From Crossiella sp. CA-258035 (GTDB taxonomy: Bacteria > Actinomycetota > Actinomycetes > Mycobacteriales > Pseudonocardiaceae): DNA of 64,000 bases. Under the pieces are notes generated by a model. The model was not told the origin of the DNA. It ran no database searches and saw only the letters and a program-made list of their open reading frames with translations. The stretch is from NCBI RefSeq assembly GCF_030064675.1, contig NZ_CP116413.1, positions 9,081,501 to 9,145,500 on the forward strand, written 5' to 3'. Both the position numbers and the translations under genes were made by a program. Numbering within the stretch: the stretch's first letter is position 1; every line of letters starts with the position of its first letter. Of the stretch, positions 17,587 to 25,695 are shown one piece after another.

Positions 17587-17934
17587 GTGCGTCACTATGA
17601 ACTGATGGTCATCCTGGACCCCAACGTGGATGAGCGCACCGTCGCTCCCACGCTGGACACTTTCCTCAACGTCATCCGCACTTCGGGCGGGAACGTGGAG
17701 AAGGTCGATGTCTGGGGCAAGCGCCGGTTGTCGTTCGAGATCAACAAGTCCCCTGAGGGGATTTACGCGGTCATCGACATCAACAGCACGCCGGACGCGG
17801 TCAAGGAGCTCGACCGCCAGCTGGGCCTGCAGGACACCGTCCTGCGCACCAAGGTCCTGCGCCGCGACCCCGCCAAGTTCGCCAAGGCCGCCGCGAAGGC
17901 TGCTGCCAAGGCGTCCAAGGGCCCCAAGGCCTGA
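17587..17934 (+). CDS. rpsF: 30S ribosomal protein S6
   Basis: 115 residues. The typical S6 start '[15 protein letters not shown]' and core '[24 protein letters not shown]' are present, with a Lys/Ala-rich C-terminal tail as in actinobacteria. It binds the platform of the 30S subunit as a pair with S18 (rpsR, same operon). The GTG start has AGGAGGTGAG at 17571 with ideal spacing. First gene of rpsF-ssb-rpsR-rplI. Confidence 0.98.
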   Translation: MRHYELMVILDPNVDERTVAPTLDTFLNVIRTSGGNVEKVDVWGKRRLSFEINKSPEGIYAVIDINSTPDAVKELDRQLGLQDTVLRTKVLRRDPAKFAKAAAKAAAKASKGPKA

Positions 17935-17954
17935 CGGCGGGAGAGCGCTGAATC

Positions 17955-18458
17955 ATGGCTGGTGAGACGGTAATCACGGTGGTCGGGAACCTGACCGCCG
18001 ATCCGGAACTGCGCTTCACCCAGTCCGGCGCGGCCGTGGCGAGCTTCACCATCGCCTCCACGCCCCGCACGCTCGACCGCGCCAGCGGCGAGTGGAAGGA
18101 CGGCGAAGCGCTGTTCCTGCGGTGCAGCATCTGGCGCCAGGCGGCGGAGAACGTCGCCGAGTCCCTGACCCGCGGTATGCGCGTGGTCGCCCAGGGACGC
18201 CTGCGCCAGCGCTCCTTCGACACGAAGGAAGGCGAGAAGCGCACCGTCATCGAGCTGGAGGTCGACGAGATCGGCCCCTCGCTGCGCTACGCCACGGCCA
18301 AGGTCAACCGCGCCAGTCGCGGTGGCGGCGGTGGTGGCGGCGGCGGTGGGTACGGCTCCTCCGGCGGCAGCAGCGCGCCCGCGGACGACCCGTGGGGCTC
18401 CGCGCCGCCTGCCAGCTCCGGTGGCGGTGGCGGCTTCAACGACGAGCCGCCGTTCTGA
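17955..18458 (+). CDS. ssb: Single-stranded DNA-binding protein
   Basis: 167 residues. The N-terminal OB fold ('[29 protein letters not shown]', '[18 protein letters not shown]', '[12 protein letters not shown]') is followed by a Gly-rich linker with a run of ten Gly and an acidic tip ending DEPPF, the docking tail for replication and repair partners. It coats ssDNA as a tetramer. It lies 20 bp after rpsF in the conserved operon. Confidence 0.97.
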   Translation: MAGETVITVVGNLTADPELRFTQSGAAVASFTIASTPRTLDRASGEWKDGEALFLRCSIWRQAAENVAESLTRGMRVVAQGRLRQRSFDTKEGEKRTVIELEVDEIGPSLRYATAKVNRASRGGGGGGGGGGYGSSGGSSAPADDPWGSAPPASSGGGGGFNDEPPF

Positions 18459-18539
18459 TCCGGCTGCCTCGCCAGCGCTCCTGCTCCGCACCCCTCGAGA
18501 CTCCGAACACGACCACGTCCAGCTCCAGGAGGACGACAC

Positions 18540-18779
18540 ATGGCTAAGCCGCCTGTGCGCAAGCCGAAGAAGAAGGTCTGCGCGTTCTGCAAGGACAAGA
18601 CCGCGCACCTGATCGACTACAAGGACACCGCGCTGCTCCGGAAGTTCATCTCCGACCGCGGCAAGATCCGTGCCCGCCGGGTCACCGGCAACTGCTCCCA
18701 GCACCAGCGGGACGTCGCCATCGCGGTGAAGAACTCGCGCGAGATGGCGCTGCTGCCCTACACCTCGACCGCTCGCTGA
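18540..18779 (+). CDS. rpsR: 30S ribosomal protein S18 (zinc-binding form)
   Basis: 79 residues. 'KVCAFC' (Cys14, Cys17) and 'NCSQHQ' (Cys52, His55) form a C-x2-C...C-x2-H zinc site, the C+ form that can be exchanged for a Cys-free paralogue under zinc starvation in actinobacteria; no such paralogue is in this window. '[16 protein letters not shown]' is the S18 signature. It partners S6 in the 30S platform. CAGGAGGACG precedes the ATG. Confidence 0.97.
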   Translation: MAKPPVRKPKKKVCAFCKDKTAHLIDYKDTALLRKFISDRGKIRARRVTGNCSQHQRDVAIAVKNSREMALLPYTSTAR

Positions 18780-18806
18780 CCAAGAGACCATAGAGAGGAG
18801 TTGGCG

Positions 18807-19259
18807 ATGAAGCTCATTCTCACCGCTGACGTGACCGGCCTCGGTGGTCCTGGTGACATCGTCGAGGTGAAGGACGGCTACGGCCGCAACTTCCTGCTCC
18901 CCCGCGGCCTGGCCATCGTGGCCACCAAGGGCGCGGAGAAGCAGGTGCAGACCATCCGCAGGGCGCAGGAGGGTCGCAAGATCCGCGACCTGGACCACGC
19001 CAAGGAGGTCAAGGCCACGCTCGACGGCCTGGGCTCCGTGCAGCTGACCGGCCGCGCCGCGGCCGGTGGCGGCAAGCTGTTCGGCTCGGTCACCACCGCG
19101 GACATCGTGGCCGCGATCAAGGCCGCTGGTGGGCCGGCGCTGGACAAGCGCTCGGTCGAGACCTCCGGCCACATCAAGACCACCGGCAAGCACACCGTCG
19201 CGGTGCGCCTGCACCCGGAGGTCACCGCCAACGTCAACCTCGTGGTTGCCGCAGGCTGA
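18807..19259 (+). CDS. rplI: 50S ribosomal protein L9
   Basis: 150 residues from the ATG at 18807, 6 nt after GAGAGGAG; the TTG at 18801 is not needed. The N-terminal 23S-binding domain ('[36 protein letters not shown]', split by Gly-rich turns) is joined by a long helix to the C-terminal domain ('[16 protein letters not shown]', '[11 protein letters not shown]'). Last ribosomal gene of the operon; a terminator hairpin follows at 19279. Confidence 0.97.
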   Translation: MKLILTADVTGLGGPGDIVEVKDGYGRNFLLPRGLAIVATKGAEKQVQTIRRAQEGRKIRDLDHAKEVKATLDGLGSVQLTGRAAAGGGKLFGSVTTADIVAAIKAAGGPALDKRSVETSGHIKTTGKHTVAVRLHPEVTANVNLVVAAG

Positions 19260-19278
19260 GCACGCTCTGCTCGACATC

Positions 19279-19337
19279 GAGCACAGGCGCCGCCCGAACG
19301 GGGCTACTCCATCCGGGAGGCGCCTGTGCTCGTTTGT
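19279..19337 (+). terminator. Terminator hairpin after rplI
   Basis: A perfect 13-bp stem (19279-19291 with 19319-19331) closes a 27-nt loop that contains a further short CCCG/CGGG pairing. It is followed by GTTTGTC, a weak T-rich tract. It begins 20 bp after the rplI stop and separates the ribosomal operon from dnaB. Confidence 0.75.
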
Positions 19338-19501
19338 CTCAGCGTCACAGCACGTTTTGTCGGTTGTGACACCCGGCCCGCGACACGCCGTAAACGCGGT
19401 TATACGCGACACGCCGGGCCGAGTTCCGGTTAGTTTTTCCACATCGCACACACAGGCCCTGACCAGCGGGCTTTGATTTTTCCTCGCAGGTTCTCCCCAA
19501 G

Positions 19502-19575
19502 TTGTCCACAGGGCACGGGACGCTTGTGGCCAGCTGTGCACAACCATCCACAGGCTGCCCACAGGTCGATCCACA
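19502..19575. promoter_or_regulatory. Cluster of DnaA-box-like 9-mers upstream of dnaB
   Basis: Within the 472-bp gap between rplI and dnaB there is one exact actinobacterial DnaA box TTGTCCACA (19502-19510). Near-matches follow: TTGTGCACA on the - strand (19535-19543), CCATCCACA (19544-19552), CTGCCCACA (19555-19563) and CGATCCACA (19567-19575). All share CCACA or GCACA cores. The rest of the gap (19338-19500 and 19576-19731) has no gene I can support. Binding of DnaA, and thereby control of dnaB, is inference. Confidence 0.55.
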
Positions 19576-19731
19576 GGCTGGTTTGCCTGCTCCAGACGGG
19601 GGACCTAGCGTCGCGACTGCGCGCCCGCGGTGACGACCGGGCCGGACCGAGCTCCTCGGGCCGGCGGCCGTCTTGTCAGGGGTCGCGAGCAGAATCCTGG
19701 TGGGCTCGAGCTTTGGTGGAGGTGCACGACC

Positions 19732-21105
19732 GTGGCCGTGGTGGACGACCGTGACTTCAGGGGCGGCGACTCCTCCGGCGGCTTCGAGCGGCAACCACCG
19801 CAGGACCTCGCGGCCGAGCAGTCGGTGCTGGGCGGCATGCTGCTGTCCAAGGACGCCATCGCCGACGTGGTCGAGGTGGTCCGCCCGAACGACTTCTACC
19901 GGCCCGCGCACCAGTCGGTCTACGAGTGCATCCTCGACCTCTACACCAGGGGCGAGCCCGCCGACGCGATCACCGTCTCGGCCGAGCTGGAGCGCAGGGG
20001 CGAGCTGCTGCGGGTCGGCGGCGCGCCGTACATGCACACCCTGATCGCCACCGTGCCCACCGCGGCCAACGCGGGCTACTACGCCGAGATCGTGGCGGAG
20101 AAGGCGGTGCTGCGGCGGCTGATCGAGGCCGGCACCAAGATCGTCCAGCTGGGCCACCACGGAGCGGAGGGCTCCGACGTGACCGAGGTGGTGGACCGGG
20201 CCCAGGCGGCCATCTACGAGGTCACCGAGCGGCGCACCACCGAGGACTACGTGGCGCTGGAGGACCTGCTCCAGCCGACCATGGACGAGATCGACGCGAT
20301 CGCCAGCCGCGGCGGCAACGCGCTGGGCGTGCCCACCGGCTTCATGGACCTGGACGCGCTGACCAACGGCCTGCACCCGGGCCAGATGATCATCGTCGCG
20401 GCCCGTCCCGGCGTCGGCAAGTCCACCCTCGGCCTGGACTTCGCCCGCTCCTGCTCGATCAAGCACGGCATGTCCAGCGTCATCTTCTCGCTGGAAATGA
20501 GCAAGACCGAGATCGTCATGCGCATGCTCTCCGCCGAGGCCAGGATCCGGCTGGCGGACATGCGCGGTGGCCGGATGACCGACGACGACTGGACCCGGCT
20601 GGCCAGGCGGATGAGCGAGATCAGCGAGGCGCCGCTGTTCATCGACGACTCGCCGAACATGACCATGATGGAGATCAGGGCCAAGGCCAGGCGGCTCAAG
20701 CAGCGGCACGACCTCAAGCTGATCGTGCTGGACTACATGCAGCTGATGACCTCCGGCAAGAAGGTCGAGTCCCGGCAGCAGGAAGTCTCCGAGTTCTCCC
20801 GAAACCTCAAGCTGCTGGCCAAGGAGCTGGAGGTGCCGCTGGTCGCGATGAGCCAGCTGAACCGAGGCCCGGAACAGCGCACCGACAAGCGCCCGATGCT
20901 CTCCGACCTCCGCGAGTCCGGCTCCCTGGAGCAGGACGCCGACATGGTGATGCTGATCCACCGCCCGGACGCCTGGGAACGCGACGACCCGCGTGCGGGC
21001 GAGGCCGACCTGATCATCGCCAAGCACCGAGCGGGCCCCACCGCGACCATCGTGGTCGCCCACCAGCTGCACTACAGCCGCTTCACCGACCTGGCCCAGG
21101 GCTGA
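19732..21105 (+). CDS. dnaB: Replicative DNA helicase DnaB
   Basis: 457 residues from the GTG at 19732, 9 nt after GGAGG. The N-terminal domain ('PPQDLAAEQSVLGGMLLSKDAIADV') contacts primase; the RecA-like C-terminal motor carries Walker A 'ARPGVGKST' (~224-232), 'FSLEMSK', the Walker B region 'LKLIVLDYMQLM' and the arginine-finger region 'LRESGSLEQDADMVMLIHRPD'. It unwinds DNA ahead of the replisome. Unlike several mycobacterial DnaB genes it has no intein: all motifs are contiguous. Confidence 0.97.
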   Translation: MAVVDDRDFRGGDSSGGFERQPPQDLAAEQSVLGGMLLSKDAIADVVEVVRPNDFYRPAHQSVYECILDLYTRGEPADAITVSAELERRGELLRVGGAPYMHTLIATVPTAANAGYYAEIVAEKAVLRRLIEAGTKIVQLGHHGAEGSDVTEVVDRAQAAIYEVTERRTTEDYVALEDLLQPTMDEIDAIASRGGNALGVPTGFMDLDALTNGLHPGQMIIVAARPGVGKSTLGLDFARSCSIKHGMSSVIFSLEMSKTEIVMRMLSAEARIRLADMRGGRMTDDDWTRLARRMSEISEAPLFIDDSPNMTMMEIRAKARRLKQRHDLKLIVLDYMQLMTSGKKVESRQQEVSEFSRNLKLLAKELEVPLVAMSQLNRGPEQRTDKRPMLSDLRESGSLEQDADMVMLIHRPDAWERDDPRAGEADLIIAKHRAGPTATIVVAHQLHYSRFTDLAQG

Positions 21106-21237
21106 CGGGCGTCTTTGCCGGACCGCGACACTGATGCCGAACGCGGTCAACGGCGCAGGGCGATCGTGGTTCAGGTCAGCGCAGACTCGGCATGACGACG
21201 CGTCAGGTGAGACGCGCGGCAACACGGTGGAGGCATC

Positions 21238-22278
21238 ATGCGCGCAGGCGTCGTGGTCACGGCACAGCCCGGGGTGGCGGACCTCGCCGTGCTGGCCGAG
21301 GAGCTGGGGCTGCACAGTTTTTGGGTCAACGACACCCCGATGGTCCACGGCGACCCCTTTGTCGCGCTCGCACTGTGCGCGAAGGCCACCAGCCGGATCA
21401 AGCTCGGCATCGGCGTGACCTCACCGGCGCTGCGGTCGGCTCCGGCCACCGCGAGCGGGTTCGCCAGCCTCAACGCGCTGGCGCCGGGCCGGATCGTCTG
21501 CGGGGTCGGCACCGGGAACACCGCCCGGCGCACCCTGGGTATGCCGCCGACTACGGTGGCCGCGCTCGAGGAGTTCACCGCCGCGGTGCAGGACCTGTGC
21601 GCCGGGGGCTCGACCGGGTACCGCGAAGGTGACCGGGTTCGCGACGTCCGGTTCCTGCACGCCGGGGCGCAGGTGAACACCGCCGATCCGATCGAGTTCG
21701 TGGTGGCCGCGCTCGGGCCGAAGGCCGCCGCCGTGGCCGGTCGCCGCGGCACCGGCCTGATCTCCTTCGGCCTGTTGGACCCCGCCGCCTGGCGCGCGCT
21801 GCACGACGCCCGCCGCCGCGCCGCCCAAGACCCCGGCTCTCCCAGGGATTCCTACCTGGTCACCGCGCTGCACGTGCTCGGCGAGGACGAGGACCCCCAC
21901 GGCGACGCGGCCCGCGACGCGACCGGCCACCTCGTGCTGTCGCTGCTGGCCTTCGCCGCCGACGCACCCTCCTTCGCCGAGCAGCTCGGCCCGGAGGAAC
22001 GGGCAGCGGTGCGGCGACTGCTCGACCGGCGGGGCACCACCGCCACCGCGCCGGACCGGCACACCAAGCTCTACCCCGGCTACCTCGGCCGCATCGCGCC
22101 GCAGGACCGCGACCTGGTCCTGCCCTCGCTGATGAACATGCTGGCCCTGGTCGGCACCCGGGACGACCTCCGCGCCCGCATCACCACCCTGGGCCAGGCC
22201 GGTATCGACGAGCTGCTCATCCAGCCGGTGGTCGACCCTCCCACCGAGATGGCCCGGCTCGCCGAGCTCCTCGCCTGA
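21238..22278 (+). CDS. LLM-class flavin/F420-dependent oxidoreductase
   Basis: 346 residues. Luciferase-like TIM-barrel fold: 'LAVLAEELGLHSFWVNDTP', 'IKLGIGVTSPALRSAPATASGFASLNALAPGRIVCGVGTGN' and a C-terminal 'LVGTRDDLRARITTLGQAGIDELLI'. Actinobacterial members mostly use F420 and reduce or oxidise small molecules; the substrate cannot be read from the sequence. The ATG has GGTGGAGG upstream. It stands alone, convergent with the DHFR-like gene. Confidence 0.8.
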   Translation: MRAGVVVTAQPGVADLAVLAEELGLHSFWVNDTPMVHGDPFVALALCAKATSRIKLGIGVTSPALRSAPATASGFASLNALAPGRIVCGVGTGNTARRTLGMPPTTVAALEEFTAAVQDLCAGGSTGYREGDRVRDVRFLHAGAQVNTADPIEFVVAALGPKAAAVAGRRGTGLISFGLLDPAAWRALHDARRRAAQDPGSPRDSYLVTALHVLGEDEDPHGDAARDATGHLVLSLLAFAADAPSFAEQLGPEERAAVRRLLDRRGTTATAPDRHTKLYPGYLGRIAPQDRDLVLPSLMNMLALVGTRDDLRARITTLGQAGIDELLIQPVVDPPTEMARLAELLA

Positions 22279-22288
22279 GCGGACGCGC

Positions 22289-22855
22289 TCAGCGCCTCGT
22301 CTCGTACCTGGTCAGGACCACGCCGCCGGGAAAGGTCCGCGTCTCCAGCAGGTTCAGGTTCAGCCGGCTGTCCAGCGGGGTCCAGAACGGCGTGCCGCCG
22401 CCCACCATGACCGGGTAGGTGGCCAGCACGTACTCGTCGATCAGCCCGGCCCGCATGGCGGCCCCGGCCAGTGTCGCGCCGGCGATGCCCATCGGGCCGC
22501 CGTCCCCTGCCTTGAGCCTGCTGATCTCGGCGACCGCGTCGCCGGTGACCAGGCGGGTGTTCCAGTCGACCTTGTCGATCGTGGCGGAGAACACCACCTT
22601 CGGCGTGTCCCGCCAGTTCCACGCGTACTCGATCTCCGCCGGGGTGGCGCCGGGTTGCTGGTCGCCGGTCGGCCAGTAGGAGCTCATCGTCTGCCACAGC
22701 TTGCGCCCGTACAGCGTCAGGGCGATCGCCCGCTCCCGGTCGAGCCACCACTGGAACAGCTCGTCGCTCGGCGGCCCGCCCCAGCTGATGTCGTCGCCGG
22801 GCGCGGCGATGTAGCCGTCCAGGGTCACGTTCATGCCATAGACCAGTTTCCGCAT
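22289..22855 (-). CDS. Dihydrofolate reductase-like (RibD C-terminal) reductase
   Basis: 188 residues of the RibD_C/DHFR-like fold common in actinobacteria: 'MRKLVYGMNVTLDGYIA', 'LTLYGRKLWQTMSSYWP', 'KVVFSATIDKVDWNTRLV', 'GGPMGIAGATLAGAAMRAGLIDEYVLATYPVMVGGGTPFW'. It probably uses NADPH on an unidentified substrate and is not a bona fide folate enzyme. The ATG is 6 nt after TAGGCT (22867-22862), which overlaps the stop of the upstream TetR gene. It could be leaderless or cotranscribed with tetR. Confidence 0.8.
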   Translation of the reverse strand: MRKLVYGMNVTLDGYIAAPGDDISWGGPPSDELFQWWLDRERAIALTLYGRKLWQTMSSYWPTGDQQPGATPAEIEYAWNWRDTPKVVFSATIDKVDWNTRLVTGDAVAEISRLKAGDGGPMGIAGATLAGAAMRAGLIDEYVLATYPVMVGGGTPFWTPLDSRLNLNLLETRTFPGGVVLTRYETRR

Positions 22856-22864
22856 CGTGCCAGC

Positions 22865-23599
22865 CTAGGCGTGGTCCGCGTGCTCGATCAGGGCGCGGAA
22901 CCCGGTCAGCAGCGCGGTGAGGCCGACCTCGAACTCCTCGTCGCTGCCGACCTCGGCGAGGACCTCGGCGTGCTGGACGAGCAGCGGGCAGGCCGCGGCG
23001 TCCCGGGAGCGGAACAGCTCTCGCCGGTGACGCCTCTCCTCCGGGTCCTGCCGGTCGAGTCCGAGGTTGAAGTGCACCGAGCCGATGACGAAGGTGGCCA
23101 GCGCCGAGGCGGCGGCGGAGGCGAGTCCGGGGCGCAGGCCCGCGCCGATGAACAGGGCCAGGCCGTACTGCATCCCGGCCAGTGAGTTGGGGCCGAGCCG
23201 CTCGGTCCCGCGCAGCAGGGAGGCCACGCCGGGATGCCTGCGCAGGTGCTCGCGGAACAGGCGGGCCGACCACGCCGCCTGCTCGGCCCAGTCCGCGTCC
23301 TCGGGCGGCGGCGTGCTGGCCACGCTGATCGCCCGGTCGATCAGCAGGGTCACCAGCTCTTCCCGGTTGCGCACGTGCCGGTAGAGCGAGGCCTGCGTGC
23401 AGCCGAGCGCCTCGGCCACGTTGCGCATGGTCAGCGCGGCGGCCCCGCGATCGTCGAGCAGGGCCATGGACGCGTCGAGGATGCCCTCGAGGGTCAGTGA
23501 CCGCCGCCGCCGCTGCCGCGCGGGTTCGCTCTCCCTGGCCAGCCACCAGGCGGCCGTTCCCGGTCGCGGCGCCTCGGCGGTCCTGCTCGGTTCGTCCAC
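22865..23599 (-). CDS. TetR/AcrR-family transcriptional regulator
   Basis: 244 residues. A ~30-residue extension precedes the HTH ('LTLEGILDASMALLDDRGAAALTMRNVAEALGCTQASLYRHVRNREELVTLLID', ~35-88). The C-terminal ligand domain is of the TetR_C_1 type ('RRHPGVASLLRG', 'GPNSLAGMQYGLALFIGAGL'). The GTG at 23599 is 6 nt after TATCCT (23611-23606) and appears leaderless. It is divergent from an alcohol dehydrogenase with an inverted repeat between them, so it probably represses both directions. Confidence 0.87.
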   Translation of the reverse strand: MDEPSRTAEAPRPGTAAWWLARESEPARQRRRRSLTLEGILDASMALLDDRGAAALTMRNVAEALGCTQASLYRHVRNREELVTLLIDRAISVASTPPPEDADWAEQAAWSARLFREHLRRHPGVASLLRGTERLGPNSLAGMQYGLALFIGAGLRPGLASAAASALATFVIGSVHFNLGLDRQDPEERRHRRELFRSRDAAACPLLVQHAEVLAEVGSDEEFEVGLTALLTGFRALIEHADHA

Positions 23600-23605
23600 C
23601 GGACA

Positions 23606-23660
23606 AGGATAGCGCTATGCGAACACACATCACTTAAGTTAAGTTAACCGCGTTCGCATA
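23606..23660. promoter_or_regulatory. Divergent promoter/operator region of tetR and alcohol dehydrogenase
   Basis: A perfect 9-bp inverted repeat TATGCGAAC (23616-23624) / GTTCGCATA (23652-23660) flanks an A/T-rich core with repeated TTAAG/GTTAA units (23632-23647). The left arm is just upstream of the tetR -10 (TATCCT, 23611-23606). The right arm lies 21 bp before the dehydrogenase ATG. It is the likely site of TetR binding, inferred from position and symmetry. Confidence 0.65.
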
Positions 23661-23681
23661 ACGGTACGAGGAAGGAACATC

Positions 23682-24614
23682 ATGCGCGCCGTACGAAACA
23701 CCGATCAGGGCATCGTCGTGGCCGAGACCGAGGAGCCGGCAGGTCCGGGGATCCGCCTCGCCGTCGCCTCGATCGGCATCTGCGGGACCGACGTCAACTT
23801 CGCCCTGGGCGGCGTGCAGGGCTACACCTACGGCCACGAGTTCGCCGGCACCACCGCCGACGGCCAGTCCTACGCCGTCGAGCCCACCGTCTACTGCGGC
23901 GAGTGCGACCAGTGCCGCGCCGGCCACGTCCAGCGGTGCGACGCCCCCGAGCACGGCACGCTCGGCATCTTCCGGGACGGCGGCATGTGCGAGGCCGTGA
24001 CCGTTCCCGAGCAGATGCTCATCCGGCTGCCACCGGGCTTGGACGTGCGGGACGCCTGCCTGGTGGAGCCCGCGTCGGTGGCCGGGCACGGTGTCCGCAG
24101 CGCGGCGCTGGAGCCGGGGGAGCGGGTGGCGGTCGTGGGCGGCGGCAGCATCGGGTTGCTGGCCGCGGCAACGGCCCGGCAGCACGGCTTCGAGGTCGAT
24201 CTCGAGGCGCGCCACGAGCACCAGCGGACGGCCGCGGAACGCCTGGGCGCGGGCTCGGTGACCGGCGGCTACGACGTGGTGATCGACGCCGCGGGCTCTG
24301 AGGCCGGTCTCGCCCGGTGCGCCGAGCTCGCCCGCCCCGGCGGCCGGGTCGTGCTGCTGGGCGTGTACCAGCACACCGTGCCCGTCCCGGGCATCGCCAG
24401 CCTGGTCAAGGAGCTGACCTACCTCAACTCCATCGCCTACAGCAGGCACGACGGCATCCGCGACACCGAACAGGCCGCGGCCCTGCTCGCCGCCAACCCC
24501 GAGATCGCGCAGACGGTGATCACCCACCGCTTCCCCCTCGACGAGGCAGCCGAGGCCTTCCGGGTGGCGGGCGACCGGGCCTCTGGAGCCATCAAGGTCG
24601 TCCTGCACCCCTGA
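23682..24614 (+). CDS. Zinc-dependent alcohol dehydrogenase (MDR family)
   Basis: 310 residues. The GroES-like domain has the catalytic zinc site ('IGICGTDVNF', 'YGHEFAG') and the four-Cys structural zinc loop ('VYCGECDQCRAGHVQRC'). The Rossmann domain follows with 'VAVVGGGSIGLLAAATARQHG'. It is shorter than the usual ~340-residue enzymes. NAD(P)-dependent oxidation of an unknown alcohol or polyol is likely. GAAGGAA precedes the ATG. It is regulated by the divergent TetR, judging by the shared operator region. Confidence 0.87.
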   Translation: MRAVRNTDQGIVVAETEEPAGPGIRLAVASIGICGTDVNFALGGVQGYTYGHEFAGTTADGQSYAVEPTVYCGECDQCRAGHVQRCDAPEHGTLGIFRDGGMCEAVTVPEQMLIRLPPGLDVRDACLVEPASVAGHGVRSAALEPGERVAVVGGGSIGLLAAATARQHGFEVDLEARHEHQRTAAERLGAGSVTGGYDVVIDAAGSEAGLARCAELARPGGRVVLLGVYQHTVPVPGIASLVKELTYLNSIAYSRHDGIRDTEQAAALLAANPEIAQTVITHRFPLDEAAEAFRVAGDRASGAIKVVLHP

Positions 24615-24626
24615 CTGGAATGGCGC

Positions 24627-24765
24627 GTTGGCACCACTGGTCGCATCAGTGGTGCTGCGCTTCACCAGGGATTTCCCCCTAAGTGGTGCCAACTTGTGCC
24701 ACTTTTTGCGCGGATAGAGCCCAGGTGGCTTGCAGTGGTGCCATGAATGTGCCATTGTGGCACTC
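24627..24765. repeat. Cluster of inverted and direct AGTGGTGCCA-type repeats
   Basis: Between the dehydrogenase stop and the DUF4097 start (204 bp), a 12-bp perfect inverted repeat GTTGGCACCACT (24627-24638) / AGTGGTGCCAAC (24682-24693) overlaps a second hairpin, 24631-24639 with 24647-24655 (9 bp, 7-nt loop). The right arm is followed by TTGTGCCACTTTTTG. Further copies of the core (AGTGGTGCCA near 24732; GTGCCA-TTG-TGGCAC near 24750) run up to the next gene. It could be a terminator for the dehydrogenase, an operator array for the next gene, or both. Confidence 0.6.
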
Positions 24766-24818
24766 ATGGAGCTGACCTCGTAGCTCCGGCCACCACACCG
24801 CCTTCCTGGGGGACAGCC

Positions 24819-25664
24819 ATGCCTACTTTCCAGACGCCCGAACCGGTCTCCGTCGAGCTCGAACTCGGCGTCGGCAGCGTGCGGATCACCGCGAGCGACC
24901 GGACCGACACCGCGGTCGAGGTGCGCCCGCGCAACGCGGCCGACGCATCCGATGTCCGGGCCGCGCAACGGGTCCGCGTGGAATGTGCGGACGGCGTGCT
25001 CCGGGTCATCGGGCCGAAGGCAGGCCCGTTCGACTTCTCCCGCAAGACCAGGTCGGTGGAGGTGTCCATCGACCTGCCCAGCGGTTCCCGGTTCGCCGGT
25101 GAGGTGCAGGCCGGAGACCTGCGTGGCACGGGCCTGCTCGGCGAGTGCCGGTTCAAGACCGGTATCGGCAGCGTGCGGGTGGAGCGGACCGGCGCGTTGC
25201 GGGTGGTCACCTCGGCCGGTCAGGTCTCGGCGGCCGCGGTGACCGGCGACGCCGACGTCCGCACCGGCACCGGGAAGATCCGCCTCGGCGAGGTCGAGGG
25301 CACCGTGGTGGTCCGGAACTCCAACGGCGACACCACGATCGCCGCCGCGGCCGGCCAGGTGCGGGTGCGCTCGGCGAACGGGGACATCACCGTGGACCGG
25401 GCAGGCGCGGGCGTCGAGGCGAAGACCTCCAACGGCAGCATCCAGCTCGGCGAGGTGATCCGCGGCGTGGTGGAGCTCGACACCGCGATCGGCGACCTGG
25501 AGATCGGCCTGGCCGAGGGCACCGCCGCGCGGCTCGCCGTGACCACCAAGTTCGGCCAGGTGCACAACCTGCTGACCAGCACCACCGAGCCCACGGCCGC
25601 CGACGAGACCGTCGAGCTGCGCGCGCACACCTCCATCGGCGGCATCACCATCCGCCGCTCCTGA
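24819..25664 (+). CDS. DUF4097-family beta-helix/adhesin-like protein
   Basis: 281 residues from the ATG at 24819, with GGGGGA upstream. The whole protein is a right-handed beta-helix-like DUF4097 repeat: 'VELELGVGSVRITASD', 'GTGKIRLGEVEGTVVVRNSNGDTTI', 'SANGDITVDRAG', 'TSNGSIQLGEV'. No signal peptide or membrane segment is present, so it may act in the cytoplasm. Its function is unknown; such genes often sit with small HTH regulators, but here the next gene is a serine hydrolase 31 bp away, with an almost identical sequence around the start (GGGGACAGCCATGCCT-type). Confidence 0.78.
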   Translation: MPTFQTPEPVSVELELGVGSVRITASDRTDTAVEVRPRNAADASDVRAAQRVRVECADGVLRVIGPKAGPFDFSRKTRSVEVSIDLPSGSRFAGEVQAGDLRGTGLLGECRFKTGIGSVRVERTGALRVVTSAGQVSAAAVTGDADVRTGTGKIRLGEVEGTVVVRNSNGDTTIAAAAGQVRVRSANGDITVDRAGAGVEAKTSNGSIQLGEVIRGVVELDTAIGDLEIGLAEGTAARLAVTTKFGQVHNLLTSTTEPTAADETVELRAHTSIGGITIRRS

Positions 25665-25695
25665 TTTCCCACTTACCCGAAACGAGGGGACAGCC

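Noticed and set aside
19732-21105. Intein in dnaB
   Set aside because: All helicase motifs are contiguous and the length is that of an intein-free DnaB.
24628-24645. TTGGCAC...TCGCAT resembling a sigma-54 promoter
   Set aside because: Actinobacteria generally lack sigma-54, and the element is better explained as one arm of the inverted repeats.
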